A stretch of 38,870 bases of DNA from a virus: IMG/VR virus record IMGVR_UViG_3300008996_000017, positions 1 through 38,870 of that record; one strand, written 5' to 3'. The stretch's first letter is position 1. The number at the start of each line of letters is the position of its first letter. Position numbers and translations under genes: made by a program. The notes beneath the pieces were generated by a model that saw only the letters and a program-made list of their open reading frames with translations, was not told the origin of the DNA and ran no database searches. Below are positions 1-9,900 of this stretch, in pieces.

Positions 1-239
1 GTTGTCAACAAACCTTGGTGCATTGTTTCATGATCCTCTTTCCGTGGCACCCGATGGTGCTTATTTCTTTTCACTCCCACCGGGATTGTATTTTTACAAC
101 GGTACACAGTTGATTGACGTGTTTTCTAACTTGAAGTCAATGTATCCGGAAGGATTTATTAACTCTACTGAAGATGACCAAATACATGTGTCGTACGCAA
201 ATGACCGTGTTTGGCTGGCAATGCCTTTTTCAAGAACTA
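1..239. repeat. Left copy of the terminal overlap
   Basis: Positions 1-239 align without gaps to 38632-38870 with 12 mismatches (8, 11, 13, 34, 36, 38, 41, 46, 60, 75, 81, 188). Eleven of the twelve lie in the first 81 bases. Both copies are in the same frame of the tail nozzle gene, so this is the closing overlap of a circular map rather than a separate repeat within the genome. Confidence 0.9.
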
Positions 240-853
240 CATCTGTGAATTATCCATCGATTTGTTTTGTTTATGACCCAACAATTAATGATGGTTCTTG
301 GACTGCTTTTCAGATTGCTGATGGTTATGCACCAATTAGTGGAACCGATTGGACGAACTCTTCTGGTGTATCTAATCCATACATGATTCACCCTAATATT
401 CCTCGTGTTCTTCAAGTTGATGTTTATACAGAGGAAAAAGATTTGCTTGCAACCGTTGAAACAAACTTTAGTTCATATTATAGAACTGGTTGGGTTGATG
501 GTCGTTCTTATTCGATGAAGAAGATGTGGCGTAGACCAGACATTGTTGTTAAGCAGGTTGATACTGCAAGAACAATTAACGTCAAAGTGTTTCACAACTT
601 TGAAGAAGCAAATGGTAACGAACGCAAAACGTTTAATATTTCACTTGATTCATCTGCGAGCGGAATGCTTTGGGGTGAAGGTCGTTGGGGTACTGGCAAA
701 TGGGGTGTCCAAGCAGCGGGAGCACAGGTTCTTCGTGGTTCTAATCTTGGTCTTGCACGTTCTGTGCAATTGTTGTTTACTGGTCCAGGTGGCTTGTATT
801 GGGGTATTGACAGCATTGCATACAAATTTAATACACGAAAGGTTACTGGATAA
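2..853 (+). CDS. Tail nozzle (tail tubular B-like) protein, C-terminal part
   Basis: The reading frame is open from the first base and has no start signal, so this is the 3' part of a gene cut by the window edge; its 5' part is at 37871-38870. Joining 38870 to 240 keeps the frame and gives about 537 residues. The fragment is rich in aromatic beta-strand segments (YFFS, YFYNG) followed by a WGEGRWGTGKWG stretch and a basic C-terminus, as expected for the beta-propeller-like nozzle that ends podovirus tails (T7 gp12-like). The stop TAA overlaps the ATG of the next gene. The first 27 residues differ at ten positions from the copy at the other end and may be less reliable. The nozzle assignment rests on position after the adaptor gene and overall look, not on a motif unique to the family. 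Confidence 0.75.
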   Translation: MSTNLGALFHDPLSVAPDGAYFFSLPPGLYFYNGTQLIDVFSNLKSMYPEGFINSTEDDQIHVSYANDRVWLAMPFSRTTSVNYPSICFVYDPTINDGSWTAFQIADGYAPISGTDWTNSSGVSNPYMIHPNIPRVLQVDVYTEEKDLLATVETNFSSYYRTGWVDGRSYSMKKMWRRPDIVVKQVDTARTINVKVFHNFEEANGNERKTFNISLDSSASGMLWGEGRWGTGKWGVQAAGAQVLRGSNLGLARSVQLLFTGPGGLYWGIDSIAYKFNTRKVTG

Positions 854-1131
854 TGGCTATTACTATTCCACACAGTTTTACTAGCGGAGCAATCGCTTCA
901 GCGTCAGAAATGAATGCAAACTTTAATGCCGTTAAAGCATATGTTGACGACATATCTGATGGTACAAATATTGATTCTGCTGCAATCACTAACGCAAAAC
1001 TTGCTACTAATGCTGTTACTACATTAAAGATTGCTGATGCTTCTGTGACTTTTGCAAAACTTGACTCAGGAGCACTTACGAGTATTGTAGAAAATGACCA
1101 GACCATTTTGGCAAGTCAGGTATTTGGCTGA
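853..1131 (+). CDS. Short tail-fibre-like protein
   Basis: A 92-residue protein. After an N-terminal SGAIASASEMNANF segment it carries repeated short units of the type AITNAKLA, TTLKIAD and SVTFAKLD. This spacing of I/L-x-x-x-K-L/I-A repeats is typical of triple-helical or beta-helical shafts in phage fibres and tail spikes. It has no recognisable receptor-binding head, so it is either a short fibre or an anchor for one. The start ATG overlaps the stop of the nozzle gene (TAATG), which suggests translational coupling, and the stop overlaps the next start by one base. Function as fibre is inference from composition and location. Confidence 0.65.
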   Translation: MAITIPHSFTSGAIASASEMNANFNAVKAYVDDISDGTNIDSAAITNAKLATNAVTTLKIADASVTFAKLDSGALTSIVENDQTILASQVFG

Positions 1132-1298
1132 TGGAATACATTGTTGTTCCAGCAATCAATACTCTTAAGTCGACTGATGCTGTAGCAATTCGTGAAATTA
1201 CTTTTACTTTAATCAAAGAAATAACGAAACTAAGAAAAGAATTAGAAGACATGAAAAACATGCAAAGAGAAACATCAAGAAGGAGTGCTAACAGATAA
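1131..1298 (+). CDS. Small coiled-coil protein (55 aa)
   Basis: A 55-codon reading frame that fills the gap between the fibre-like gene and the next internal virion gene exactly, with one-base overlaps at both ends (TGATG and TAATG). The first half is moderately hydrophobic (MEYIVVPAINTL). The second half, about residues 20-48, is a charged amphipathic helix with a heptad look (EITKLRKELEDMKNM). No family recognised. Precise fitting between coupled neighbours is the main evidence that it is real; it may be a small virion or chaperone-like protein. Confidence 0.7.
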   Translation: MEYIVVPAINTLKSTDAVAIREITFTLIKEITKLRKELEDMKNMQRETSRRSANR

Positions 1299-1729
1299 TG
1301 GCTTACAATCCAGCACTTTTTGAACAGCAACGCCGTGGGTTGATGGATAACTATTCTGCCACTGGTGCAATGCAGGCTTATGCTAATTTTATTTCAAACC
1401 AACGTGGAGCACGTGGTTTGCAAGACCTTCGTGAAGGTTATCAGAAACAACAGCAACCTTTGGTTGCGTCGTTTGGTCGTCGTGGACTACAAGGACCCAA
1501 TGTTCGTTCCGGTGCTTTTAGAAAAGCAATGGCTGATTTTGGAAAGAATCAAACACGTGAAACTGCTGATTTTCAGCGTTCATTGGATGAACAGAACCAA
1601 CAGTTTGGTTTTAACAACAGGCAGCGAGAAGCACAATACCAATCAGATTTGGCGAATCTTGAAAGTGATAAGGCTTCACAAATAGAACAAGATGCTTTGG
1701 CATTGATGCAGATGAGAGCAGGAGTTTAA
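1298..1729 (+). CDS. Internal virion protein A-like, Gln/Arg-rich
   Basis: A 143-residue, Gln-, Arg- and Asn-rich, largely helical protein preceded by AGGAG seven bases before the overlapped start. Its position after the tail nozzle and before two larger Gln/Ala-rich proteins and a giant protein matches the internal (ejection) protein block of T7-like and related podoviruses. No catalytic motif is visible. The next gene begins two bases after its stop region and is preceded by AGGAG at its own 3' end. The family assignment is by context and composition only. Confidence 0.55.
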   Translation: MAYNPALFEQQRRGLMDNYSATGAMQAYANFISNQRGARGLQDLREGYQKQQQPLVASFGRRGLQGPNVRSGAFRKAMADFGKNQTRETADFQRSLDEQNQQFGFNNRQREAQYQSDLANLESDKASQIEQDALALMQMRAGV

Positions 1730-1730
1730 T

Positions 1731-2945
1731 ATGGCAGCAGATAGAGGGACTAATCAGCAGGGCAAGAAAGTTGTTGCTACATCTCCTGGTGTAACTACTT
1801 GGCCAACACCAACGAGAGACTTTCAACCAACTACTGCAATAAGCGATTACGGTACAAATGCTGACCGTCTTTCACGTACTGCTTGGTTGGATTCTACCAA
1901 CAGGATTAACAATGACCCGTTCAATTATGATGCCGCTACTCCTGAACAACGTGCTGCTTACAACATGAAGCATTATGGAGATGAAAGTGCACCAACTGTT
2001 GGTTCCGTTGATATCAAAAATCCAAATGCTGGTCTTGCTGCTGCTTTGGGTGCTGGTGGTGGTGGAACTTCTGCTTCGGGTCTTGAAATGCTTAAGTATC
2101 AAGACGCACAGCGTCAAGCAGTACTTGACAAAGTTAAGGAACAAGCACGCTACAAAGCCTTGCAAGATTATTACCAGACTGGTGACTGGCGTGAACTGTA
2201 TAAGAATCTTGGTTCACAACTAGACGCAATGCAGACTCAGGGAACTGGTCAGATTGATGATATTTACAATCAGTCTTTGGCAAATATTGGTGCGGGCTAC
2301 GCTGACGCTAGCCGCATGACTGGACAGGGTTACAATGCGTTGAACCAGTATCTTGCACAAAACAATTTGAATCCATACGCTGGTGCATCGTTTACTCCGA
2401 CCACAGTCCAGGATGGTTCACAGCAGTTTATGCAGGCTTATGGTGTTGACGCACCAGAGGTTGCACAACAGGCGGCCACAGAGAATGCTTATAACCAACA
2501 AGGTGCACAGGGCTTTAACACTATGTATGACCTTTTGAGTCGTGCAGCACAGCAGTCACAACAGTCAAGAATGAATGAATCTCAGATGGCACAGAACTTT
2601 GCTAATCAGGGTTTGTCGTCGACTCGTGCTGCTTATGAAGCAATGGCTGCTAAAAGCAGGCAGGAATCGCTTTCTGATTTGCTCAATAAGATATCGTCTA
2701 GTCGTTTTGACCTTTCTCAACAAGAAGGAGAAAAGGGTCAGACCCTTCAAGAGCAGATTCTTGCCAATACTGGTAATGATGCTCCGCTTACAAAGCAGGA
2801 GCAGATTACAAAGCTTGCTGCACAAGCACCGAACTTTAAGGCAGCGATTGCCCAGTTTGCTCCTGACTATATTGCCAAGAACCCTAAGGCTTCTGTGGCC
2901 GAACTTAAGAAGAAGTTTCCTGAGTTGGCTAAAGCCTTCAAGTAA
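1731..2945 (+). CDS. Internal virion / DNA-ejection protein (404 aa)
   Basis: A 404-residue protein with a disordered N-terminus (Thr/Pro/Asn), a glycine-rich hinge near residues 105-113, and a long helical Gln/Ala/Ser-rich body (AAQQSQQ, MAQNFANQGLSSTRAAYEAM). The C-terminus carries an amphipathic segment and a Lys-rich end (AELKKKFPELAKAFK). Such composition is usual for proteins stored in the capsid and ejected with the DNA. The SD sequence AGGAG lies upstream of the ATG. Its stop codon TAA at 2943 is the first part of a recurrent TAACGAA element that precedes the next gene. No enzymatic domain recognised. Confidence 0.6.
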   Translation: MAADRGTNQQGKKVVATSPGVTTWPTPTRDFQPTTAISDYGTNADRLSRTAWLDSTNRINNDPFNYDAATPEQRAAYNMKHYGDESAPTVGSVDIKNPNAGLAAALGAGGGGTSASGLEMLKYQDAQRQAVLDKVKEQARYKALQDYYQTGDWRELYKNLGSQLDAMQTQGTGQIDDIYNQSLANIGAGYADASRMTGQGYNALNQYLAQNNLNPYAGASFTPTTVQDGSQQFMQAYGVDAPEVAQQAATENAYNQQGAQGFNTMYDLLSRAAQQSQQSRMNESQMAQNFANQGLSSTRAAYEAMAAKSRQESLSDLLNKISSSRFDLSQQEGEKGQTLQEQILANTGNDAPLTKQEQITKLAAQAPNFKAAIAQFAPDYIAKNPKASVAELKKKFPELAKAFK

Positions 2946-2963
2946 CGAAAGGGCTTATTGAGT
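2943..2963 (+). promoter_or_regulatory. TAACRAA start-proximal element, copy 1
   Basis: TAACGAA at 2943-2949, then GGGCTTATTG, then the ATG at 2964 (14-base gap). This is the same arrangement as at 25214, 28886, 30919 and 36948. This copy also holds AAAGGG, which could serve as a weak SD. Role unknown. Confidence 0.5.
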
Positions 2964-3944
2964 ATGGACGAGCAGACACTTGCGCTTATTGCGGCGATGC
3001 AATCTGGGAAATTAACAGACTATTCCTCGGCAACAATGGACCCTGTGCTGTCTTATTTGATGGGGACTTATCGCCCTAAGCCACAGTTTGATGAGACGCA
3101 GATGTGGGAGCGTTATGCTCCCAACACTCTGCTGGCCGCACAGGGAGACCCTAAGGACCCATACACAATTGCTGCAGCAAAGATTCGTGCTGGTGCAGCA
3201 CCTTGGAGTCTTTATGATGAGATTCCAAAAGATGTTAAACGTGGTTCTTGGACAAAGTTTGTTGACTCAATTGCCAATGAACAGCAGATTGTTAAATCGA
3301 AGATGATGGAACAGGCATTAGAACAAGACCCATTTGAGAAGCAGGGTCTTCCACGTGCTGATGCAAAGTATCAGCTTGAAGACATGTACAAGTACAACCC
3401 AGATGCTTTCAGCAAAATCATGGAAGGTTTTGATGCAGCATCTGCTGCTGAAAACAAGAAGAGGTCTGAAATTCGTGGCATGTACGGTGATGTTTTTGCA
3501 ACAAATGAAGCAGACAAAATGAAAATGGCAATGGAAATTCAAAAACAAAATGCTCGTGATAATAAAAAGAAAGAATCAAGCGATTCCGTTTTAAGCACTA
3601 TTCGTACTGGATTCGGTAAAGGAATGAGAATATTTCCGATGGTTGTTAGTCAGTATTATGGTGACGAATTTGACCAAAAGAAAAGAGCAACAGAGGCACT
3701 TGGTAAAGACGAATTCAAAGGACCCATTAAAGATTTAGGTAAGTCAGCAATGAATGATGCTTATGCAACTTTTCTTGAATCAATGCTTGCTCGCAAACCA
3801 GGAACTGCAAGTCGAAAGGTGTCTGACGCCGAGAGACTTGCTGGTGTAATACAAACAGAACTTGAATCACGAGGTGGTAGTCCATTAAAAGATGCACTTA
3901 TACAAGCCGCAATGATGAAGGCTGTATTGAAGCGTGGTAAGTAA
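2964..3944 (+). CDS. Internal virion protein (326 aa)
   Basis: Mostly helical, Lys/Glu/Met-rich protein lying between two other probable ejection proteins. The frame is open upstream to a TTG at 2958, but the ATG at 2964 fits the spacing of the recurrent TAACGAA element and is preferred. Residues 150-205 are highly charged with coiled-coil character. A short hydrophobic patch follows (GKGMRIFPMVVSQYYG). The C-terminus overlaps the start of the giant gene by 11 bases. No enzyme motif seen; assignment to the ejection apparatus is by synteny. Confidence 0.55.
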   Translation: MDEQTLALIAAMQSGKLTDYSSATMDPVLSYLMGTYRPKPQFDETQMWERYAPNTLLAAQGDPKDPYTIAAAKIRAGAAPWSLYDEIPKDVKRGSWTKFVDSIANEQQIVKSKMMEQALEQDPFEKQGLPRADAKYQLEDMYKYNPDAFSKIMEGFDAASAAENKKRSEIRGMYGDVFATNEADKMKMAMEIQKQNARDNKKKESSDSVLSTIRTGFGKGMRIFPMVVSQYYGDEFDQKKRATEALGKDEFKGPIKDLGKSAMNDAYATFLESMLARKPGTASRKVSDAERLAGVIQTELESRGGSPLKDALIQAAMMKAVLKRGK

Positions 3945-6900
3945 AAACCAAGATTCCAACGAAGTTCTTAATGCCCTAAAGCAAATTACTGCTAGCAAGG
4001 CACCAAAGAGACAGAGTGTTTTGCCAGATATTGGTAGACCCATTGTTCGTGAATCTTCTCTAACCGAGAATCTCCTCAAGCAACTTGATTCGAATCCATA
4101 CAGGAAACCCGGTACGTTTTTTCCCAAGACACTAGAGTCTTCTGATAATTCAAAACTAGAAAATGCTCTTACTAACGCTAAGAATGCGAGTAGTATTCTT
4201 GGCACTTTGGGCAATATTATGAATGTTGCTGACATACCTAAGCGTGCTGTTATTTCTTCTTTGAGAGAAACTATAGATGCTCTGGATGGTAATGAAGAAA
4301 CCAAAGCATCTTTTTCTGATTGGAAAGAACAAGTTGGAGATAGGGAATACGGTTTTGGTAAAGCATTTCCGATGAAGGGTTGGGCTGGACGTGCAATGGG
4401 TTTGACTGGTGACTTGTTGTTTGACCCGGTTAACTGGGCAACATTTGGTGGTTCTATTCCTTTTAAGGCTGTTATTAAAATGAGTGCTAGGGAGTTTATT
4501 GAACTGTCAGCAAAAGAACTTGCTGAAGGTTCTACAAGGAAATTTATTGTTAAGAAGACTCTTGAAAATGGCGATGTGTTGGTTAAAGCAAGAAGCGTTC
4601 TTGGCAAGAATGTTATTGGACGAGATGGTCGTGCTGCTCTTGGTAGGTTTACCAAGAAGAGATTAACTTTCTTGCGTGATGCTGGTGAAGATGGTTACAA
4701 ACATCTTACCGATGATATGATTACTAGAATTTCTGGTGAAGTTTACGCAGATGGTAAGCGTGTGTTTTTTAGAAATCCTAACCTTCCCGCTGGATTTGCG
4801 GAATCCATCGGTGTTCGGGGTCCAGGTATTTATTATTTTGGTAGTCGATTTAAGGTTCCTGGAACAACAGGTATTGGTCGTTTGGGCGAAGATGTATTGA
4901 CTGAACTGCGTTTGTATGTGTCGACCACAAAAGCGGGTAAGGCTATTCGTACGGCTACAACTGGGCAAGGTGTTGGTCGTATTATGCGGATGGGTGTCAA
5001 GGGTGTTGACAAGAAAACTGGTGAAGACATAATTCTCAACGCATTGGTGCGGGCGAGAGTGAATCTTGCCGATGGTTCTTTGTTGTCCCCAGCGGAAATA
5101 AACCAAGCAATGGCCGTTATAGAGATGCATGATTTTGCACGTATACGTCGTGTTGTCCACGTGGAATCTGAAAGCAACAATATGTCTCCACTTGCAGATG
5201 AGCTTGCTGCTGTTGAAAATGGTTATAGGTATTTGGACCAGGTTCCTACAGCAGAAATACAAGCACGTGCTGCGTCTGGAGATACTGGTTCTGTGGTCGC
5301 CTTGAAGGTTAGACAGTACATGGACTATTTGTGGTCAAGGGCTAATGCTCGTTCAAAGGCTGTTGGTGGAACGGAAATTCCATACAACGATGGATACTTT
5401 CCACACATGGAAACAGCACAGGCAAAACAAGACAGACTCTTAAAGGGTAATGACGCATTCGACGCCATGTTATATGGCGACGATGCGATGGACCCTTTGG
5501 CAAGGAACCAGATTCCAAAGTCAGACCGTAGAACAGTCTTTAATGAACGTCAGTTGGAAGAGGGTGACAAATGGTTTGGTGTAACTCTTAGACAAGCAGA
5601 TTTGACCGCTGACAGACTAAATGAAATTGCACGTGCAAGTGGCAGGGTTAATTTTGACATGTTTGAAACAAACACAACAAAAGTTCTTGCAGAATACTTG
5701 CAACAGTTCTCAGACCAAATGAGTTGGTATGACGCTTTGGAGTATGGAGCTAAAGAGTTTCCAGACCTTTTGAGTTTTGGAGAAATGTTGATGAAGATTT
5801 CTCCAACGTATTCAAATGAAATTATGAAGAAGCGACCTAACCAGATGTTTAGGGCTCTTGAAACAGCGATTCGTAAGCATTCGTTGTTTTTGGACAACTC
5901 GCTTACGAGTGTTAGAAATGAGTTGATTTCTAAGCATGGTTCATTTGAAGCAGCATTGATTGCAATGCGTGAGGGCACAATGTCGGCCACAGAACTTGAC
6001 AGTTTGTTGAAAGCATTGAATGAGCAGATGGCTGTTGCCGAAGGTCTTGATGCGCAATATAAGCAGATGCTTGCAGATATTTCTGCACAATTTGAAAATC
6101 GTGATGGAATCAGTGGTTTTAGTTTGTTTCTTGAGGGTACAAGAAGTGTTCAAGCATCTCAGAAGTTTGAGGAACTGAAAGCTTTGGTGAAAGAATTTTC
6201 TGGTTTTTCTTATGTTGACATGACTCCAGAAAGATTACAACAACTTGAACCATTGTTTAGGGCTTACGAACAGTACACAGAGGCTGTTGGCGTGTTGTCA
6301 CGAGACATTGAGTTTTCTTCATTAGTGTCTGACGTATTTCCTGGTTTGAATAATCTTGGTGAGTACGGAGCGGCACAACAGTATGACATATTTGCAAAGA
6401 TTATTGATGAACTTGGTGAACCCAGCATGAGTACTACTGCTCGCCAGTTGTCTTCTCTATGGGGCCCAAAGAATCCAATTGAATTTAGGACTCTTGGTGT
6501 TAGTCGGGAAGCAATTGATGCTGTTTCACGCATGACTATTGATGATATTAACTCATTTCTTGATGAAGTAAGACTGATGGATGTTGACCAACTTGCGGTA
6601 CTTGGTGATGGTGTGAAATCTGGTACTGGTAGGGGCAACAACTTTGCACTTTGGTTGCAGGCTCTTATTGTTGAGAATGAAAAGCTTGCTAGTGGTGGGT
6701 TTGAATCTAGTTTTCTTGATGATGCGAAAACTTTTCTCGATATTAAAGTTCGCAAGAGAATGAACCCGTACGATTTTAACGCAGTTGACACAACTAAAGC
6801 TGATGGAACTTTTAATCAGTGGAAGTCTGCTGTTAAGAGACTTCTTGTTGGTGATGTTGAGGGTTTTGAGGATTTGTTGATTCAACAAAAAGCATTGTCA

Positions 6901-9900
6901 ACGATTTACAAATGGCAAGAAATGTATGCTCCATTTGGAATTCAGATTGGTGATGATGTTATTGATGAAATAGTTCAACGTGAAGCAAGGGATTATGCGT
7001 TGATTGCTTTACGTAATGGTGATGAGAAAAGGTTTGCCGACCTCACCTCTGCAAAGTTTGGTCGAAATGGCGGTACTGGCCCACTTGGTACACATCGTCT
7101 GATTGAGCGTCAGCGTCAGATATTTGAAGACATGATGGACTTGCATGGCTTTGATGTTAGGACTGGCACTTTTGCGGATGGCAAACCCCTTCCGGTTGCA
7201 ACTAGGAAGCTTCCAGGCTCTCAATCACCTCGTGTTGAAAGCGTTATTAAAAACCTGTCCGAAGAACAGCAAAGACAATGGGCTCGTGTTTCTCAAGAAA
7301 ACAAACAAGTACTTGATTATGTTGATAGTCGTATTGAATTTATAAAGAATGCAAGAAACAACATGCAGTCAGGTAGTGAACTGCAAACGATTTGGGACTC
7401 TATATCCGAAAGATTTGTTAATTCATTAAAGTCGATTGAGTCTGGTGAGTTGTTCAATATTGTGGACGACTCAGCATCTGGTGGAAAGATTTTATTTGAT
7501 GATTTGATTACAGAAATGTATGAGGTTGCCAAGCAGATAGGTGACGCTGCACGATTGAGTCAAGACCCAATTGCGGCTAGAACTATTGAAGATAACTGGA
7601 ACAGTTTTATTGATGAAATGGCAAATCAAATTGAACGCACTAGGTTTATCTTGCAGAATTATAGTCCTGAAAGCCAGATGTATAAGCAACAAAAATTCCA
7701 AATTAGAATGATTATTTCTAATAAGATGTTGCAAGAATTTGATGCAACTAAGACAATTTTCTTCAATGGGTTTAACTCTAATCTTGATTCAATGTCTGAT
7801 GAGATGCTACGTCTTGTGCGTATGCGTAGGCAGGCTTCAAATGTTTTGAATAACCCAGAGGATTATTTTAGGACTGGGCCTGGCAGATTCGATACCAGCA
7901 ATGTGGACGAATCAATACTTGCCGCACCTCGTTCTTTAGACGAGGGCGGAAGAGTTGTTGACACTAGAACTGGTGAACTTGTTCCGCCTACAGAGCAGGA
8001 GCTTGATGTGATAATTGCAAATTATCGCAACAGCGACCAGATGCCGATTGCACGGTCTGCTGAGAATAATGCCAACCGTGCCCACAGTCTTGTGCATGTT
8101 GATTTGAGTAAGATGCCTGCAGACCAGATGCCTGGTGGTGTTGTGTTTACTCCAGACGAATGGGACAACATTGTTCTTGGTGGCGCACTTGAAACTGGTA
8201 GTCCTAAGTTTGATGCTTTCTTGACAGCATTGCGTAGTCAACGTGGTGGCGATGTTTCTGACGACAGGTTGATTGATGGGTTTGTTGATTTTGTTCTTAC
8301 TAACTTTAGGGATACGGATGCAGTTGTCAAGAACAGTAAGGTTATTGCTTATCGTCGTAAACAGATTCGTTTGAACTGGAAAAAATCTGAGCATTACTCA
8401 TGGTTGGAGAATTATAGGACTTACGAGCAAAGGAAGTTTGCTAAGGCTTTTGCAGCGAATGCTTCTGATGAAGTCAGACAGCTTGATGCTGCCTCGAATG
8501 CAATTACTTATGTTAGAGAAGCGAGTAAGGAAGCAGTTGTTGATGTTCCTGCTTTTACGGTATCAAGAAGACAGTTGTTGATAAAAGCGTTTGATAATTT
8601 TATTGAGACTATGGAAAAAGTTCAGAAGACTATTCCCAAGAAAGAAACAAGAGTTGCTTTTATCGAAGAAGCAACTCCAAGTATTGACAAATCTTTTAAC
8701 CCTGGTGCAAAAGAAGTTGCTGATGAGTTTGATGATTCTGTTGAGACAATCATTAATGATGCTCTTGGTATTGGAGAGGGTACATCCAAAAGCCCAAAGG
8801 TTAGCCAAGTTGAATCACGCACTTTTCTTGGCAGAGATGGTGAAGGAATGGAGGTTGCTGATTTTGAAGCGCTTCCAATAACTGGTCTTTCTGGTTCTGA
8901 TGAGGTTCTTCTTTTGAGGAACAGGGAAAATGCAAGGGTTGTTGACTCATTTCTTAAAGGTTCTAATGTTGAGAAATCAACACAGCAACTTGAAAGAGAA
9001 GTTCGTATTCTTGAAACCTTGATAAATAACAAGATGGATACTCCATGGACTACGGGTAAGAGTAAGCGAGTTTTGGTTCGTTTACGTAAAGCAGAAATAG
9101 CAAAGCGTGAAGGATTTGTTGTTACTCCTGCGGGTTCAAGACTTAAGGGCAATTGGACTTATGGGCCATTACCATTTGATGATTTTGAAAGTGCAATTGA
9201 ATATGCAAAAAGAATAGTCAGGGAAGAAAAACTCGTTCTTGCAAAACCCAAGGATGTTGAACGTTTGAAGAAATTTCTCGAACAGGCTGCGTACAGGACG
9301 AAGTACAACATGACTCCCGAACTGCAAACAGCAGTAAATATTGTTAGTGGTCCTTCTGAAACTCAGATTGACAAGATGCTGTTTTCGGTTAATAGTTTTA
9401 TTGATAATGCTTTGAAAAAGCGTAATGGCAAATACAATCGTAGTTTGGCTGTCACACCCGAAGATGTTGATTATTACATGTCAAAATTGAGAGAACCAGA
9501 TTTTGATTATGAGGTTGCTGAATTAGCAGAACTTGATGATTTGCGTAATGCAATCAACTTGAAGAAACTTCCAGAAACCGAAATGGTTTCAGTCCCAAAG
9601 GATATGTCTCCTGTTGCTACGGACGTCCCAATGGACGCCGCAGCCAAACTGCAAGCAGAGTTGGAATTACTTGGTAAGAGTTCGACCACAGAGGTGGAGC
9701 GATTGGGCAAAGATGTTGCTGAAGCCCGTTCTGTGGCCGACAGGTTGCAAGCAAAGTACGACTTGGGTGTTGCATCTAATGAGGCTGTTGATGAGGACCA
9801 GGTTAAATTTCTGCAGAACCGCATTGAGGTTTTGCAGAAATTGGTTGATGATTCACAGATTGAAGTTCGTGCCGGACGTGGTAAGCAGGCAACCCTTGAT

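Noticed and set aside
1-239. Terminal similarity considered as a diversity-generating retroelement variable region or gene duplication
   Set aside because: Differences are not focused on adenines, no reverse transcriptase gene is present, and the in-frame fit at both ends is explained by circular closure.
8563-9152. Frames of 80-180 codons antisense or out of frame to the giant gene
   Set aside because: They are shadow frames inside one long coding region with regular codon use on the + strand and no start signals of their own.
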